Assembly: GCA_964574815.1 (NCBI GenBank)
Contig: CAZNPL010000002.1
Coordinates: forward strand, 179,835 to 243,834
Length of the DNA: 64,000 nt
Direction of reading: 5' to 3'
DNA from: CAZNPL01 sp964574815
GTDB lineage: Bacteria > Planctomycetota > Phycisphaerae > UBA1845
Shown here: positions 1 to 8,452 of the stretch, piece by piece
Numbering within the stretch: the stretch's first letter is position 1
Layout: the number at the start of each line of letters is the position of its first letter
Position numbers and translations under genes: made by a program
Notes under the pieces: model-generated
Databases searched by the model: none
What the model saw: only the letters and a program-made list of their open reading frames with translations
What the model was told of the DNA's origin: nothing

Positions 1-51
1 CATTATGAGTCTTGAAACGGCCTCGTCAAGGTTTTTCCGGGAATTCCCGCG

Positions 52-80
52 TTGACATGACGGCCCCGCGGACGCATACT
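52..80 (+). promoter_or_regulatory. Sigma-70 promoter of the TetR gene
   Basis: A perfect TTGACA (52-57) is followed after exactly 17 bases by CATACT (75-80), which matches the -10 consensus at four of six positions. Transcription would begin near 86-88, just ahead of the regulator gene. The promoter overlaps the furthest upstream possible start codon (TTG at 80), so translation must begin further in. TetR regulators usually bind next to their own promoter, but no clear palindromic operator was picked out by eye. Confidence 0.7.
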
Positions 81-121
81 TGGCCTTGTCAGAAGGTCGT
101 GGGATGGGTGAAGGCCGCGCC

Positions 122-790
122 ATGATATCGCGAAAACCCGAACGCGCGTTCGACCAGCGGCACGAAGAAGCAGAAACGGACCGAAGTTCCGATAACCGCG
201 GGACTTATGACGATCGGCTTGCCGGCATCCTCGTTGCCGCGACGGATCTTATCGCGCGCGTTGGGTACGGAAACGCGTCCATGCGGGCCGTCGCGAGGGC
301 ATCGGGCGTCAGCCTTGCCGGCCTGTATCATTATTTCGACAGCAAAGAAAAAATGCTTTTCCTTATCCAGTTTCGGGCGTTCAACTTGCTGGCGAACACG
401 ATTCGAGAGAAGCTCCACGATGTCTCCGACCCGGTCGAGCGGCTTCGCATCGTTGTGCGGATCCATGTGGACTACTTCGCCGGCAACATGGCCGCTTTGA
501 AAGTGTGTTCGCACGAACTGGACTCGCTCACGGGAGCCGCCTACGAAGAAACCCGGCGCCTGCGTTACGACATCTACGGGATCACACGCGACATCGTCAG
601 AAACATTCTGGAGTCGAACGACCGGGCCGAAGCGTTGGACGCCCATGTCGCGACCATGTCCCTGTTTGGAACGTTGAACTGGTTGTACCGTTGGTACGAC
701 CCGAGACGGAGCAGATCGCCGGCCACCGTGGCCAATCAGATCAGCAGGCAGTTTCTTCACGGCGTCCTCGGTTCTGCGGAGAGCGGGTAA
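122..790 (+). CDS. TetR/AcrR family transcriptional regulator
   Basis: About 222 residues. The N-terminal third has the TetR helix-turn-helix: a helix with ILVAATDLIARVGY, then the recognition region around ASMRAVARASGVSLAGLYHYF and the typical FDSKEKML exit. The C-terminal part is the variable ligand-binding domain. The ATG at 122 has GAAGG about eight bases upstream; an ATG at 104 is an alternative, while TTG at 80 lies inside the promoter. It is divided by only 86 bases from a molybdenum hydroxylase operon on the same strand, so it probably controls that operon in response to a CoA thioester or aromatic compound. The family is clear; the ligand is not known. Confidence 0.9.
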   Translation: MISRKPERAFDQRHEEAETDRSSDNRGTYDDRLAGILVAATDLIARVGYGNASMRAVARASGVSLAGLYHYFDSKEKMLFLIQFRAFNLLANTIREKLHDVSDPVERLRIVVRIHVDYFAGNMAALKVCSHELDSLTGAAYEETRRLRYDIYGITRDIVRNILESNDRAEALDAHVATMSLFGTLNWLYRWYDPRRSRSPATVANQISRQFLHGVLGSAESG

Positions 791-876
791 GCGGAGGGAC
801 AGGCCAAGCCGCGCGCACGCTCGGCGGATCAGCATGGACTGAACGGGAAAGGCACTCCCGCATCCGGAGTCGGAGC

Positions 877-1755
877 ATGTACTTGCCGCAGATCGCTTTG
901 CACGAGGCCTCAACGCTGGACGAGGCCGCGGCGGCAATGGCGCGGTACTCGCCGGGTGCCCGGTTGCTTGCCGGGGGTACGGACGTGCTGGTAGACCTCA
1001 AGACCGGCAGGATCGACATCGATCACCTCGTGTCCATCGGCCGGATTGACACCCTTCGCGGACTCGGTGTTACGCAGGATGGGCTGCACATCGGCTCCCT
1101 CACGTCCGTGGGCCGGTTGGAGCGATCGCCCTTTGTGAGCGCGGGCTTCAGTCCGATTCTCGATGCCGCCCGGAAGATGGCGTCGCCGCAAATCCGGAAT
1201 GTGGCCACGGTGGGAGGCAACATCGCCGGCGCAGTTCCCTGTGCAGACCTTCCGCCCATACTCATCGCCATGGGCGCATCCGTCATTCTGTGGTCGCCCG
1301 ACGATGAACGTACGATGGCACTCGACGACGTGATCCTGGATGTGCGCAAAACGGCATTGCGCGACAACGAATTGCTCATGGAGGTGGTCGTTCCGACGCC
1401 GCCGCCGAGATCCGGCGCCGCGTACGTTCGTTTTGGGTTGCGGGACGGGAATACGATCGCAGTAGCCGCCGTAGCCGCCGCATTGACGCTTGGTGACGAT
1501 CATGAAATCCAGGGCGCGCGCGTGGTGTTGGGCGCCGTGGCACCGATTCCCACGCTGGTCGAGTCGGCGGCCGACATTCTTCGCGGCCAGGCGCCGGATG
1601 AGGACACTTTCGGTCACGCGGCGGTTCTGGCCCGGGATACAGCCCAGCCGATCTCGGACGTGCGGGGTTCTGCGGACTTCCGCCGTGAACTGGTTCAGGT
1701 TCTGACTCGGCGGGCGCTGGGCGTCGCGTGCCAGCGTGCCGAGGAGGCGTCGTGA
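877..1755 (+). CDS. FAD-binding subunit of a molybdenum hydroxylase (CoxM/HcrB-like)
   Basis: About 292 residues, the usual size for the FAD subunit of the xanthine dehydrogenase/CO dehydrogenase family. The FAD pyrophosphate-binding motif AGGTDVLVDLK lies near residue 35 and the second motif TVGGNIAGAVPCADLPP near residue 110; the CO_deh_flav_C-type domain fills the C-terminus. ATG 877 has GGAG just upstream; the open frame further upstream overlaps the regulator gene and is not coding. True 4-hydroxybenzoyl-CoA reductase beta subunits carry an extra loop with cysteines for a 4Fe-4S cluster, and no such cysteine loop is seen here. The stop overlaps the start of the next gene (TGATG), so the two are translationally coupled. 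It would pass electrons from the 2Fe-2S centres to the acceptor, or the reverse. Confidence 0.9.
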   Translation: MYLPQIALHEASTLDEAAAAMARYSPGARLLAGGTDVLVDLKTGRIDIDHLVSIGRIDTLRGLGVTQDGLHIGSLTSVGRLERSPFVSAGFSPILDAARKMASPQIRNVATVGGNIAGAVPCADLPPILIAMGASVILWSPDDERTMALDDVILDVRKTALRDNELLMEVVVPTPPPRSGAAYVRFGLRDGNTIAVAAVAAALTLGDDHEIQGARVVLGAVAPIPTLVESAADILRGQAPDEDTFGHAAVLARDTAQPISDVRGSADFRRELVQVLTRRALGVACQRAEEAS

Positions 1756-4625
1756 TGCTCCTTCCTCGAAAGCTGACCATCAACGGCCAGGTGCGCAACA
1801 TCGCGGTCGAACCTCACGAGACGCTGCTCGACGTTCTGCGTGAGAAGCTGGGTCTCACCGGCACCAAGAAAGGGTGCAACGTCGGCGACTGCGGGGCCTG
1901 CACGGTTCTGGTGGACGGCGTCCCGATGGACAGTTGTCTGTTGCTGGCCGCCGAGATGGAGGGCCGAGCCATCACGACCGTCGAAGGGCTGGCCCACGCA
2001 GGCGAGCTGACACCGCTTCAGAAGGCATTCGTCCACGAAGGCGCCATTCAATGCGGCTACTGCACGCCGGGAATGGTTCTCTCGGCGACGGCGCTGCTCG
2101 AGCAAAACCCGAACCCAAGCGTCGACGAGATCAAGGAAGCACTGGCGGGAAACCTCTGCCGGTGTACCGGATACAGCGGTATCCTTCGAGCTGTTCAGCG
2201 CTGCGATGACTATCGTCCGGGCGGCAAATGGGCCGACAAGAAACCCGCGGAATGCGGCCCCGGCAAGTCAAAGCACGAGAGCGTGGGTATCTCGATTCCG
2301 CGCGTCGACGCTGCTGATAAAGTGACCGGGAGGGCGATCTACACCGCCGACATCACGCTGCCGGACATGCTTCATGGCCGGATCCTCGGCTCATCGGTCG
2401 CTCACGGCAACATCAAACGCATCGATACCTCCCGCGCGGAGGCGTTTGACGGTGTGATCGCGGTGATCACCGGCAAGGACGTGCCGGACATCATGTACGG
2501 TGTCTCGCCCGCGCGTTACGACGAGTACGTGCTCGCCAAAGAACGCGTGCGCCACGTCGGTGACGAAGTCGCAGCCGTCGTGGCCATCGACGAGCCGACG
2601 GCCGATCGGGCCCTGGCGCTGATCGACGTGGAGTACGACGAGCTGCCGGCCGTGTTCGACCCGGTTGCGGCGATCGCTCCTGACGCCCCGCAGCTTCATG
2701 AGCGCTACAAGAACAACGTGAACACGCACGTTCACCAGGTTTTCGGTGACGTTGAGGGGGCATTCAGTCGCTGCCACCACGTTCGCGAGGAGACGTTTAC
2801 CGGAAACCACGTCTACCAGTCGCCGCTCGAGCCGCACGCCTCTATCGCTAAGTGGGAGCACGATGGCACGCTGGTCCTTTACAGCTCCACGCAGGTGCCG
2901 CATTACGTCCAGTACATGATGGCCCACGTGCTGCGCATCCCGCTCGGTAAAGTGCGGGTGATCCGCCCGGCCGTCGGCGGCGGGTTCGGCGGAAAAGCCG
3001 AAACAACGCCGCTCGATCTCTGTGCCGCCATCTTGAGCAAGAAGACGGGGCGCCCCGTGAAGATGGTCTACTCGCGCGAAGACATGTTCCATCACGGGCG
3101 CGGGCGGCACAAACAGCACATGACCTTCAAGCTCGGCGTCGACGCCGAGGGCAGGATCCAGGCCTGCAAGAGCGAGATCTACCTCGATGGTGGCGCATAC
3201 TCCTCCTTCGGCGTGGCCACGGCGTACTACGCCGGCAGCGTCGTGCCGACGCTCTACCGCATGCCCAACTACCAGTACGACGGCTACCGGATGATGACCA
3301 ACAAGCCGGCGTGCGGGGCCATGCGTGGACACGGCGTCCCGCAACCGCGCTTCGCCTTCGAATGTCTGCTGACGATGATCGCCGACGATCTTGGCATCGA
3401 TCCCATCGAGATTCGCCGCCGCAACGCCATGACGCCCGACACGCAGTCGGTTAACCAGATGGATATCGGCAGTTGCGAATTCCACGCCACGCTCGAAGCC
3501 GTCGAGCAGAAGAGCGGCTGGAAGGAGAAATACGGGCGGTTGCCGAGCGGGAAGGGCATCGGTGTGGGCTGCGGAGGCTTTGTCTCCGGCGCGGGCTACT
3601 GCATCTACCGCGGGCAGGTCCAGCTATCGCACGAGAAACCGCGCGAGCCGTTCCAGAAGAAGTCGATATTCCCGCACGCCAACGCCATCGTGAAAATCAG
3701 CGAGGATGGGATGGCCGCCGTGCTTCTGATCGGCGCCGCCGAGATCGGCCAGGGCAGCGACACCGTCCTTACCCAAATGTGCGCCGAGTCGCTCGGCATT
3801 CCGGTTTCGCGGATGCGCATCCGCAGCGAGGACAGTGACATCTCGCCGCTCGACCTGGGAGCCTACTCTTCGCGCGTCACGCTGATGGCCGGCCATGCCG
3901 TGTCCCGGGCCGGCACGGAGGTCTTCGACAAGATGAGGCCCTATGCGGCAAAGCGGCTCGGCTGCGCCGAGTCGGACGTGGTCGCTCGCGATGCGAAAGT
4001 GTTCGTTCAGGGTGATGAATCGCAGTGGGTACCCTGGGAGGAGGTCGCTCGCAAGTACTTCAACGACAACGGCCCGCTGGTCGGAACAGGTTGCTATAAG
4101 CCGCCCGACGGTCTCGGCGGCGACTACAAGGGGTCCACGGTCGGCACCAGCCCGGCGTATTCGTTCGGCAGCTCCGTGTGCGAACTTTCAGTCGACCTCG
4201 AGACGGGCAAGGTCAAGATTGACCGCTTTTCCGACTATCACGATTGCGGCACGCCGATCAACCCTCAGGCGGTGCATGGCCAGGTCGAGGGCGCCATCGT
4301 CATGGGGGCCAGTGAGACGATCCTGGAGGACGTCCAGTTCGACGAGAAGGGACGGATTCTCAATCCGAACCTGCACGGTTACCTGATCATGTCCATCAAG
4401 GACGCCCCGGAAATCTTCAGCGGCATCGTGGATTCATACGAACCCCGCGGCCCGTTCGGCGCGAAGGAGATCGGCGAGGGCAGCACGCTGCCCGTGCTGG
4501 GCGCCGTGGCCCACGCCATCGCCAACGCAACCGGCGTGTGGATCAAGGATTTACCCATTACGCCGGAGAAAATTGTTCGCGCATTACGCGAGAAAGACGC
4601 CGCCAAAGAATCGATCGAGGTCTAG
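1755..4625 (+). CDS. Molybdenum hydroxylase, fused 2Fe-2S and Mo-binding subunits (HcrC-HcrA-like)
   Basis: About 956 residues. Residues 1-160 are the small iron-sulfur subunit: plant-type 2Fe-2S cysteines C41, C46, C49 and C61, then the second cluster in QCGYCTPGM and NLCRCTGYSG. Residues about 180-950 are the molybdopterin-cytosine-dinucleotide subunit, with GGGFGGKAE, AMRGHG, EIGQGS and a C-terminal GAKEIGEGSTLP whose Glu908 fits the catalytic base. The stretch DLGAYSSRVTLMAGHA recalls 4-hydroxybenzoyl-CoA reductase alpha subunits more than xanthine dehydrogenases. ATG 1755 has GAGGAGG upstream and overlaps the previous stop. In 4-hydroxybenzoyl-CoA reductase the small and large subunits are separate, so the fusion is a variation. 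The substrate is inferred from context, not proven. Confidence 0.85.
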   Translation: MLLPRKLTINGQVRNIAVEPHETLLDVLREKLGLTGTKKGCNVGDCGACTVLVDGVPMDSCLLLAAEMEGRAITTVEGLAHAGELTPLQKAFVHEGAIQCGYCTPGMVLSATALLEQNPNPSVDEIKEALAGNLCRCTGYSGILRAVQRCDDYRPGGKWADKKPAECGPGKSKHESVGISIPRVDAADKVTGRAIYTADITLPDMLHGRILGSSVAHGNIKRIDTSRAEAFDGVIAVITGKDVPDIMYGVSPARYDEYVLAKERVRHVGDEVAAVVAIDEPTADRALALIDVEYDELPAVFDPVAAIAPDAPQLHERYKNNVNTHVHQVFGDVEGAFSRCHHVREETFTGNHVYQSPLEPHASIAKWEHDGTLVLYSSTQVPHYVQYMMAHVLRIPLGKVRVIRPAVGGGFGGKAETTPLDLCAAILSKKTGRPVKMVYSREDMFHHGRGRHKQHMTFKLGVDAEGRIQACKSEIYLDGGAYSSFGVATAYYAGSVVPTLYRMPNYQYDGYRMMTNKPACGAMRGHGVPQPRFAFECLLTMIADDLGIDPIEIRRRNAMTPDTQSVNQMDIGSCEFHATLEAVEQKSGWKEKYGRLPSGKGIGVGCGGFVSGAGYCIYRGQVQLSHEKPREPFQKKSIFPHANAIVKISEDGMAAVLLIGAAEIGQGSDTVLTQMCAESLGIPVSRMRIRSEDSDISPLDLGAYSSRVTLMAGHAVSRAGTEVFDKMRPYAAKRLGCAESDVVARDAKVFVQGDESQWVPWEEVARKYFNDNGPLVGTGCYKPPDGLGGDYKGSTVGTSPAYSFGSSVCELSVDLETGKVKIDRFSDYHDCGTPINPQAVHGQVEGAIVMGASETILEDVQFDEKGRILNPNLHGYLIMSIKDAPEIFSGIVDSYEPRGPFGAKEIGEGSTLPVLGAVAHAIANATGVWIKDLPITPEKIVRALREKDAAKESIEV

Positions 4626-4695
4626 CACGCATTTGCAGCAAGAGCATTAGCGCGTGGAACGCAGTCCATTGAAACGCAAAGCAGGATACTAAGCG

Positions 4696-5985
4696 ATGTC
4701 CGAATCCCCGAAGCCCACCATCCGGAAAATCGCGGCCGCCAAGACCATGCGGAAGCTGATGGCCGATCACTTCTACGAACTGGACCGAGCGGTCAAGGAG
4801 GGACGGCCGAAAGTGGCCTGGTGCACGAGCGTCGGGCCGGCCGAGTTGCTGCGCGCCATGGGATTCGTCGTCTACTTTCCGGAGAACCACGGTGCCATGT
4901 TGGGCGCAACCCGGATGGCCGTCGAGACCATCCCCGCAGCCAACGCGATCGGCTATTCGCCGGAAGCGTGCTCTTACATGACCAGCGACATCGGAGCGTT
5001 TGTCCAGGGACGTACGCCGCTGTCCGACGCTTATGAGGGCATCGACTCAATCCCCAAGCCGGATGTGCTCGTCTACAACACGAATCAATGTCGCGACGTG
5101 CAGGACTGGTTTGCGTGGTTCGGCCGCCAATGGTCATGCCCGGTGATTGGCATCGAATGCTACCGCGGCGTCGGCGAGGTGACCGAAGTGCACATTGACG
5201 GTATAGCCGGCCAGATCGAGGCCCTCATCCCGACATTGGAAGAGGTCAGCGGCGAGAGGTTCGACATGGATCGCCTTCGCGAGGCCGTTCGTCTGTCGCG
5301 GCGGTGCTCCGATCTGTGGAAGGAGACCCTCGACACCGCGACCAATAAACCGTCGCCATTGACGTTCTTCGACAGCACGATCCACATGGCCCCCGCGGTC
5401 GTAATGCGCGGCACCCAGGTGGCGATCGACTACTACAACGAACTGATCGCCGAGCTCAAAGCGCGAATCGCCGACGGCATAGCCGCGGTGGAAGGTGAGC
5501 AGCTGCGGCTGTACTGGGAGGGTATGCCCATCTGGGGACGTCTGCGCGACCTCGCGACCCAGTTCCTCGAGTTGCGGGCATGTGTCGTCGCCAGCACCTA
5601 TGCGAACTCCTGGATCTTCACCGCGCTCGATCCCGACGATCCCTTCAGGTCGATGGCCAGGGCGTATACCGAGCTGTTCATCGTCCGCTCGGACCCGGCC
5701 AAGGAACGGTACCTGGAGCAGATGATTGACGCCTTCGACGTGGACGGGATCGTCTTTCACGACTCCAAGACCTGCCCCAACAACACGAATTGCCGGCACG
5801 GCATGCCGCAGCGACTTCGCGACCGGCTGGGCGTGCCTTCGATCACCATCGCGGGCGATTTGAATGACCTCCGCTGCTATTCCGACGAGCAGGCCAAGAC
5901 GCAGATCGAGGCCTTCGTCGAGCAGTTGTCGGCACGTTCTGAACCGAGCCGCGACCGTGAAGGAGCGGTCGGCGGAAAGAGGTGA
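4696..5985 (+). CDS. 2-hydroxyacyl-CoA dehydratase / benzoyl-CoA reductase BcrB-HgdB family protein
   Basis: About 429 residues, the size of the larger catalytic subunits of class I benzoyl-CoA reductases. Cysteines that may bind a 4Fe-4S or double-cubane cluster include C43 (VAWCTS), C92 (PEACSYM) and C360 in HDSKTCPNNTNC; the end reads GDLNDLRCYSDEQ, a BcrB/BadE-like signature. Known members receive one electron at very low potential from an ATP-driven activator and reduce or dehydrate CoA thioesters. A second dehydratase subunit, needed by the classical enzymes, is absent. It could therefore be a homodimer like the double-cubane-cluster proteins or YjiM. The last codons lie in a repetitive palindrome half-site (5944-5969), so the C-terminal tail is probably an insertion product. 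Confidence 0.85.
   Translation: MSESPKPTIRKIAAAKTMRKLMADHFYELDRAVKEGRPKVAWCTSVGPAELLRAMGFVVYFPENHGAMLGATRMAVETIPAANAIGYSPEACSYMTSDIGAFVQGRTPLSDAYEGIDSIPKPDVLVYNTNQCRDVQDWFAWFGRQWSCPVIGIECYRGVGEVTEVHIDGIAGQIEALIPTLEEVSGERFDMDRLREAVRLSRRCSDLWKETLDTATNKPSPLTFFDSTIHMAPAVVMRGTQVAIDYYNELIAELKARIADGIAAVEGEQLRLYWEGMPIWGRLRDLATQFLELRACVVASTYANSWIFTALDPDDPFRSMARAYTELFIVRSDPAKERYLEQMIDAFDVDGIVFHDSKTCPNNTNCRHGMPQRLRDRLGVPSITIAGDLNDLRCYSDEQAKTQIEAFVEQLSARSEPSRDREGAVGGKR
5944..5969 (+). repeat. REP-like half-site within the end of a coding region
   Basis: This 26-base stretch matches the left arm of the palindrome at 6071-6138 with only two mismatches. It is read in frame as the last part of the dehydratase-family protein (EPSRDREGAVGG), so the repeat has become part of the gene end. 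Confidence 0.7.
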
Positions 5986-6070
5986 CAAAGGAATGGCACC
6001 CGTGGAACTCAAACTGGGCGCCTTTGTGTCGCTCTCGAAGCGTCGGAGATCTGCGAACATTCACCCCGAA

Positions 6071-6138
6071 CCGAGCCGCGACCGTAAGGGAGCGGTTTGG
6101 CAGACGGACGGGACCGCTTCCTCACGGGCGCGGCTCGG
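6071..6138. repeat. Palindromic REP-like element
   Basis: An inverted repeat with 26-base arms at 6071-6096 and 6113-6138, three mismatches, and a 16-base loop. The arm begins CCGAGCCGCG. It would form a long hairpin directly upstream of the activator gene and may act as a REP-type mobile palindrome or as an mRNA stabiliser or attenuator between the dehydratase and activator genes. Similar palindromes recur in planctomycete genomes as far as I recall; this window shows only the two neighbouring copies. Confidence 0.75.
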
Positions 6139-6143
6139 AAAGA

Positions 6144-6926
6144 ATGCCACCTGCACTTGACATTACGCTTGGCGTAGATGTCGGGGCTTCGGCGACCAAA
6201 GCCGTCCTTCTGGACGGCGATGAAGTCCACGCTCGCGCCATCCGCAAATCCGGGGCGAATTTTGCCACTGCCGCCAACGCCTGCCGCGACGAACTGCTCG
6301 AGGCCTCCGGCGTAAAAACAGCCCACATCGGATACACGGTCGCTACGGGCTACGGGCGCCGCAGCGTCACGTACGCCGACGACGCGGTCACCGAGATCAC
6401 CTGCCACGCGCGAGGCTGCCACCACAGCTTTCCTCACGCCATCACCATCGTGGACATAGGTGGCCAGGATAACAAGGTGATCGAGCTGGAGTACACCGGC
6501 AATCGCCGCGACTTCAAGATGAATCGCAAGTGCGCCGCCGGCACCGGCGCTTTCCTCGAGGAAATCGCCAACTCTCTCGACATTCCGATCGAGACCATGA
6601 ACGATCTGGCCTCCCAGGCCACGGGGAACGTGGAACTCGGCTCCTTCTGCACGGTTTTCGCCAAGACCGAACTACTCGCTCTGATCGCCCGGGGCACCCC
6701 GCTTCCGGAGATCGTCCGGGCGGCGTTCCGCTCGGTGACCAAACGCATCCTCGAAATGGACCCGCTGTCCGGAGAGATCGTCATGACGGGGGGCGTCGTC
6801 GCCCACAACCCGGTCATGGTCCAACTCGTGGCCCAGGCGCTGGGCCACGAGGTCCTGGTCCCCGACCACCCGCAGTACACCGGCGCCCTCGGTGCGGCTC
6901 TCATCGCGGCGGAGCACCGAATCTGA
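6144..6926 (+). CDS. BadG/HgdC-type ATPase activator of 2-hydroxyacyl-CoA dehydratase
   Basis: About 260 residues, the normal size of the homodimeric activator. The actin-like ATPase fold is shown by GVDVGASATKAVLLDG near residue 9, DIGGQDNKVIEL near 110 and a late GGVVAHNPVM motif. The bridging 4Fe-4S cluster ligands are C130 (NRKCAAGTG) and C169 (GSFCTVFAKTE). The protein hydrolyses ATP while passing one electron from ferredoxin to the dehydratase or reductase component, here almost surely the product of the preceding gene. ATG 6144 has GGAAAGA upstream; the longer open frame runs through the palindromic repeat and is not coding. The 158-base gap with the hairpin may lower expression relative to the dehydratase. 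Confidence 0.93.
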   Translation: MPPALDITLGVDVGASATKAVLLDGDEVHARAIRKSGANFATAANACRDELLEASGVKTAHIGYTVATGYGRRSVTYADDAVTEITCHARGCHHSFPHAITIVDIGGQDNKVIELEYTGNRRDFKMNRKCAAGTGAFLEEIANSLDIPIETMNDLASQATGNVELGSFCTVFAKTELLALIARGTPLPEIVRAAFRSVTKRILEMDPLSGEIVMTGGVVAHNPVMVQLVAQALGHEVLVPDHPQYTGALGAALIAAEHRI

Positions 6927-6955
6927 CCCGCCTAAGGAACGCGGAATCGCGACGT

Positions 6956-8290
6956 TTATGCGGGCCGGCCGAAGTACACCATCAGGAACAAAACGGTAAA
7001 TGCAACGAGAAACGCGAGGCCGACCCAGCTCAACACCCGTAGCCATCGCGGAGGGGCCATCTCCGCCGACACGTTGCCGCCGGACATGACCCGATAGTTC
7101 AGGTACGCGAACAGCGGCGCCGATACAAACGCTACCGTCGTCGTCACGTCCACCAGCGTGCGCATCACCGTTGTCAGGAAGTGGTAAACCAGCAGGGCGC
7201 CACTCGCCATCAGAGCAACGACCACCCAGTAGGGTACCTGACCGAGCCTCTCGGCGCCCGGCCACACAATCCGACACCCCGCCGTCATGACGCGCGGGTA
7301 GCCGTCCAAAACCGTCAGCAATGTACTGAACATCGTGACGAACGCCGCCACTACGACGACCGGGCGGCTCCACGTGCCGAGGGCGCTGGTGTACATGCTG
7401 ACGAACTGTGCGGCGAATTCGTCGTTTCCGGCAGCGAGCTCCTGCTCCGTGCCGAACATGACCAGTGCCCCCAGGCTCAGGAACATGAGTCCCATGAGCA
7501 GCGAGCCGAAGTAGCCCAGCTTGAAATCAAACAAAACCTCGCCAAGTGTCGGACGGTGCCCCGTCTGTCTGATACGTTCCTGCATCCACAGCGACGGCCA
7601 GGCGGACGCGTCCACCGGCGTCGGCATCCAGCCCATCAAGGCCACCAGAAAAAAGATGCCGGACCCGGTCCACACTGACGGAGAATCAATCTGAACGGAG
7701 CTCGCCCGCACATGGCCAAATGCCGCCACCACCGCGATCACGGTGCAAACGGCCAGAAGCGCCATCAGAACCTTCATCAACCTGTCCAACACGGGATATC
7801 CGCCCGACGCCAGCACGACGATGCACAGGACCAGCAGAGCGATCCCCCACGCAACAGGCCCCAGCTCCACCGCCAGCATCTGCGTCGCCATCCCGGCCGT
7901 CACGATGGTCAGCACCGCCGCCGTCGGGATGCTCAGCGCCAGCGCGACCGCCATGAAGCCGATCAAAGCCCACCGGCCCACCCGCCGGTACCCCATCAGC
8001 AGGCTCTCGCCCGTTGCAACGGCGTAACGATGGCCGAACTCGAAGAATGGATACTTCACCAAGTGTACTATAACAATCGCCCAGACGAGAGAGAAGCTGT
8101 ACTCGGCGCCGGCCCGGGTGGACTGTACGAGGTGGGAGACGCCGATGGCCGCCCCGGCGTACATGATCCCCGGCCCGACGGCCTGCCAGCGTGTCGACCT
8201 GTCTGACGTAGATTCGCCTTTCACAATTTTGCAGCCAAAGGGAGAGGCACACCGTAGTGCTCTCGATAACGCGCCGTAAGTGATTATCAC
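6956..8290 (-). CDS. Nramp-family (APC-fold) transporter, atypical motifs
   Basis: About 444 residues from a GTG at 8290, with roughly eleven hydrophobic segments and the Nramp opening GPGIMYAGAAIGVSHLVQ. Classical manganese/iron Nramps have DPGN in helix 1 and a metal-binding Met in MPH of helix 6. Here helix 1 has GAAIGVSHLVQSTRAG and helix 6 has GWMPTPVDASAW, so the metal site is not the standard one. Metal, magnesium or an organic substrate are all possible. It is divergent from the acyl-CoA synthetase gene and convergent with the activator gene. No good ribosome-binding site was found, and a GTG at 8224 is an alternative start. Confidence 0.8.
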   Translation of the reverse strand: MIITYGALSRALRCASPFGCKIVKGESTSDRSTRWQAVGPGIMYAGAAIGVSHLVQSTRAGAEYSFSLVWAIVIVHLVKYPFFEFGHRYAVATGESLLMGYRRVGRWALIGFMAVALALSIPTAAVLTIVTAGMATQMLAVELGPVAWGIALLVLCIVVLASGGYPVLDRLMKVLMALLAVCTVIAVVAAFGHVRASSVQIDSPSVWTGSGIFFLVALMGWMPTPVDASAWPSLWMQERIRQTGHRPTLGEVLFDFKLGYFGSLLMGLMFLSLGALVMFGTEQELAAGNDEFAAQFVSMYTSALGTWSRPVVVVAAFVTMFSTLLTVLDGYPRVMTAGCRIVWPGAERLGQVPYWVVVALMASGALLVYHFLTTVMRTLVDVTTTVAFVSAPLFAYLNYRVMSGGNVSAEMAPPRWLRVLSWVGLAFLVAFTVLFLMVYFGRPA

Positions 8291-8298
8291 TGAATTAG

Positions 8299-8317
8299 GC
8301 GCGCCTGCCAGGCGCGC
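8299..8317. other. Hairpin between divergent genes
   Basis: The arms GCGCGCCT and AGGCGCGC form a perfect 8-base stem with a 3-base loop. It lies immediately upstream of the transporter gene start and about 140 bases before the acyl-CoA synthetase gene. It may be an operator or a leader hairpin; no U-tract follows on either strand. Confidence 0.45.
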
Positions 8318-8452
8318 TGGATCGCGCGTGCGGGATTCAATCTTAGCAGTTACGATATGACCATCTTGCGTCCGGCAAGAGGGTTATGCGTCGAAGTCTT
8401 GTTCGCGCGGCCCTTCCCCGGCGTAGCGTCCATCCACCACGGAGATCGAATC

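Noticed and set aside
80..121. Longer N-terminus of the TetR protein from TTG 80
   Set aside because: The TTG lies inside the -10 box of the promoter at 52-80, so it cannot be in the transcript.
505..876. Upstream extension of the FAD subunit
   Set aside because: It overlaps the regulator gene in another frame and has no family similarity; ATG 877 has a ribosome-binding site.
89..937. Long minus-strand open frame across the TetR gene
   Set aside because: It is a shadow of GC-rich coding sequence on the other strand; no domain or start signal was seen.
4696..6926. Complete class I benzoyl-CoA reductase
   Set aside because: Four subunits (BcrABCD or BzdNOPQ) would be needed; only one catalytic and one activator protein are present.
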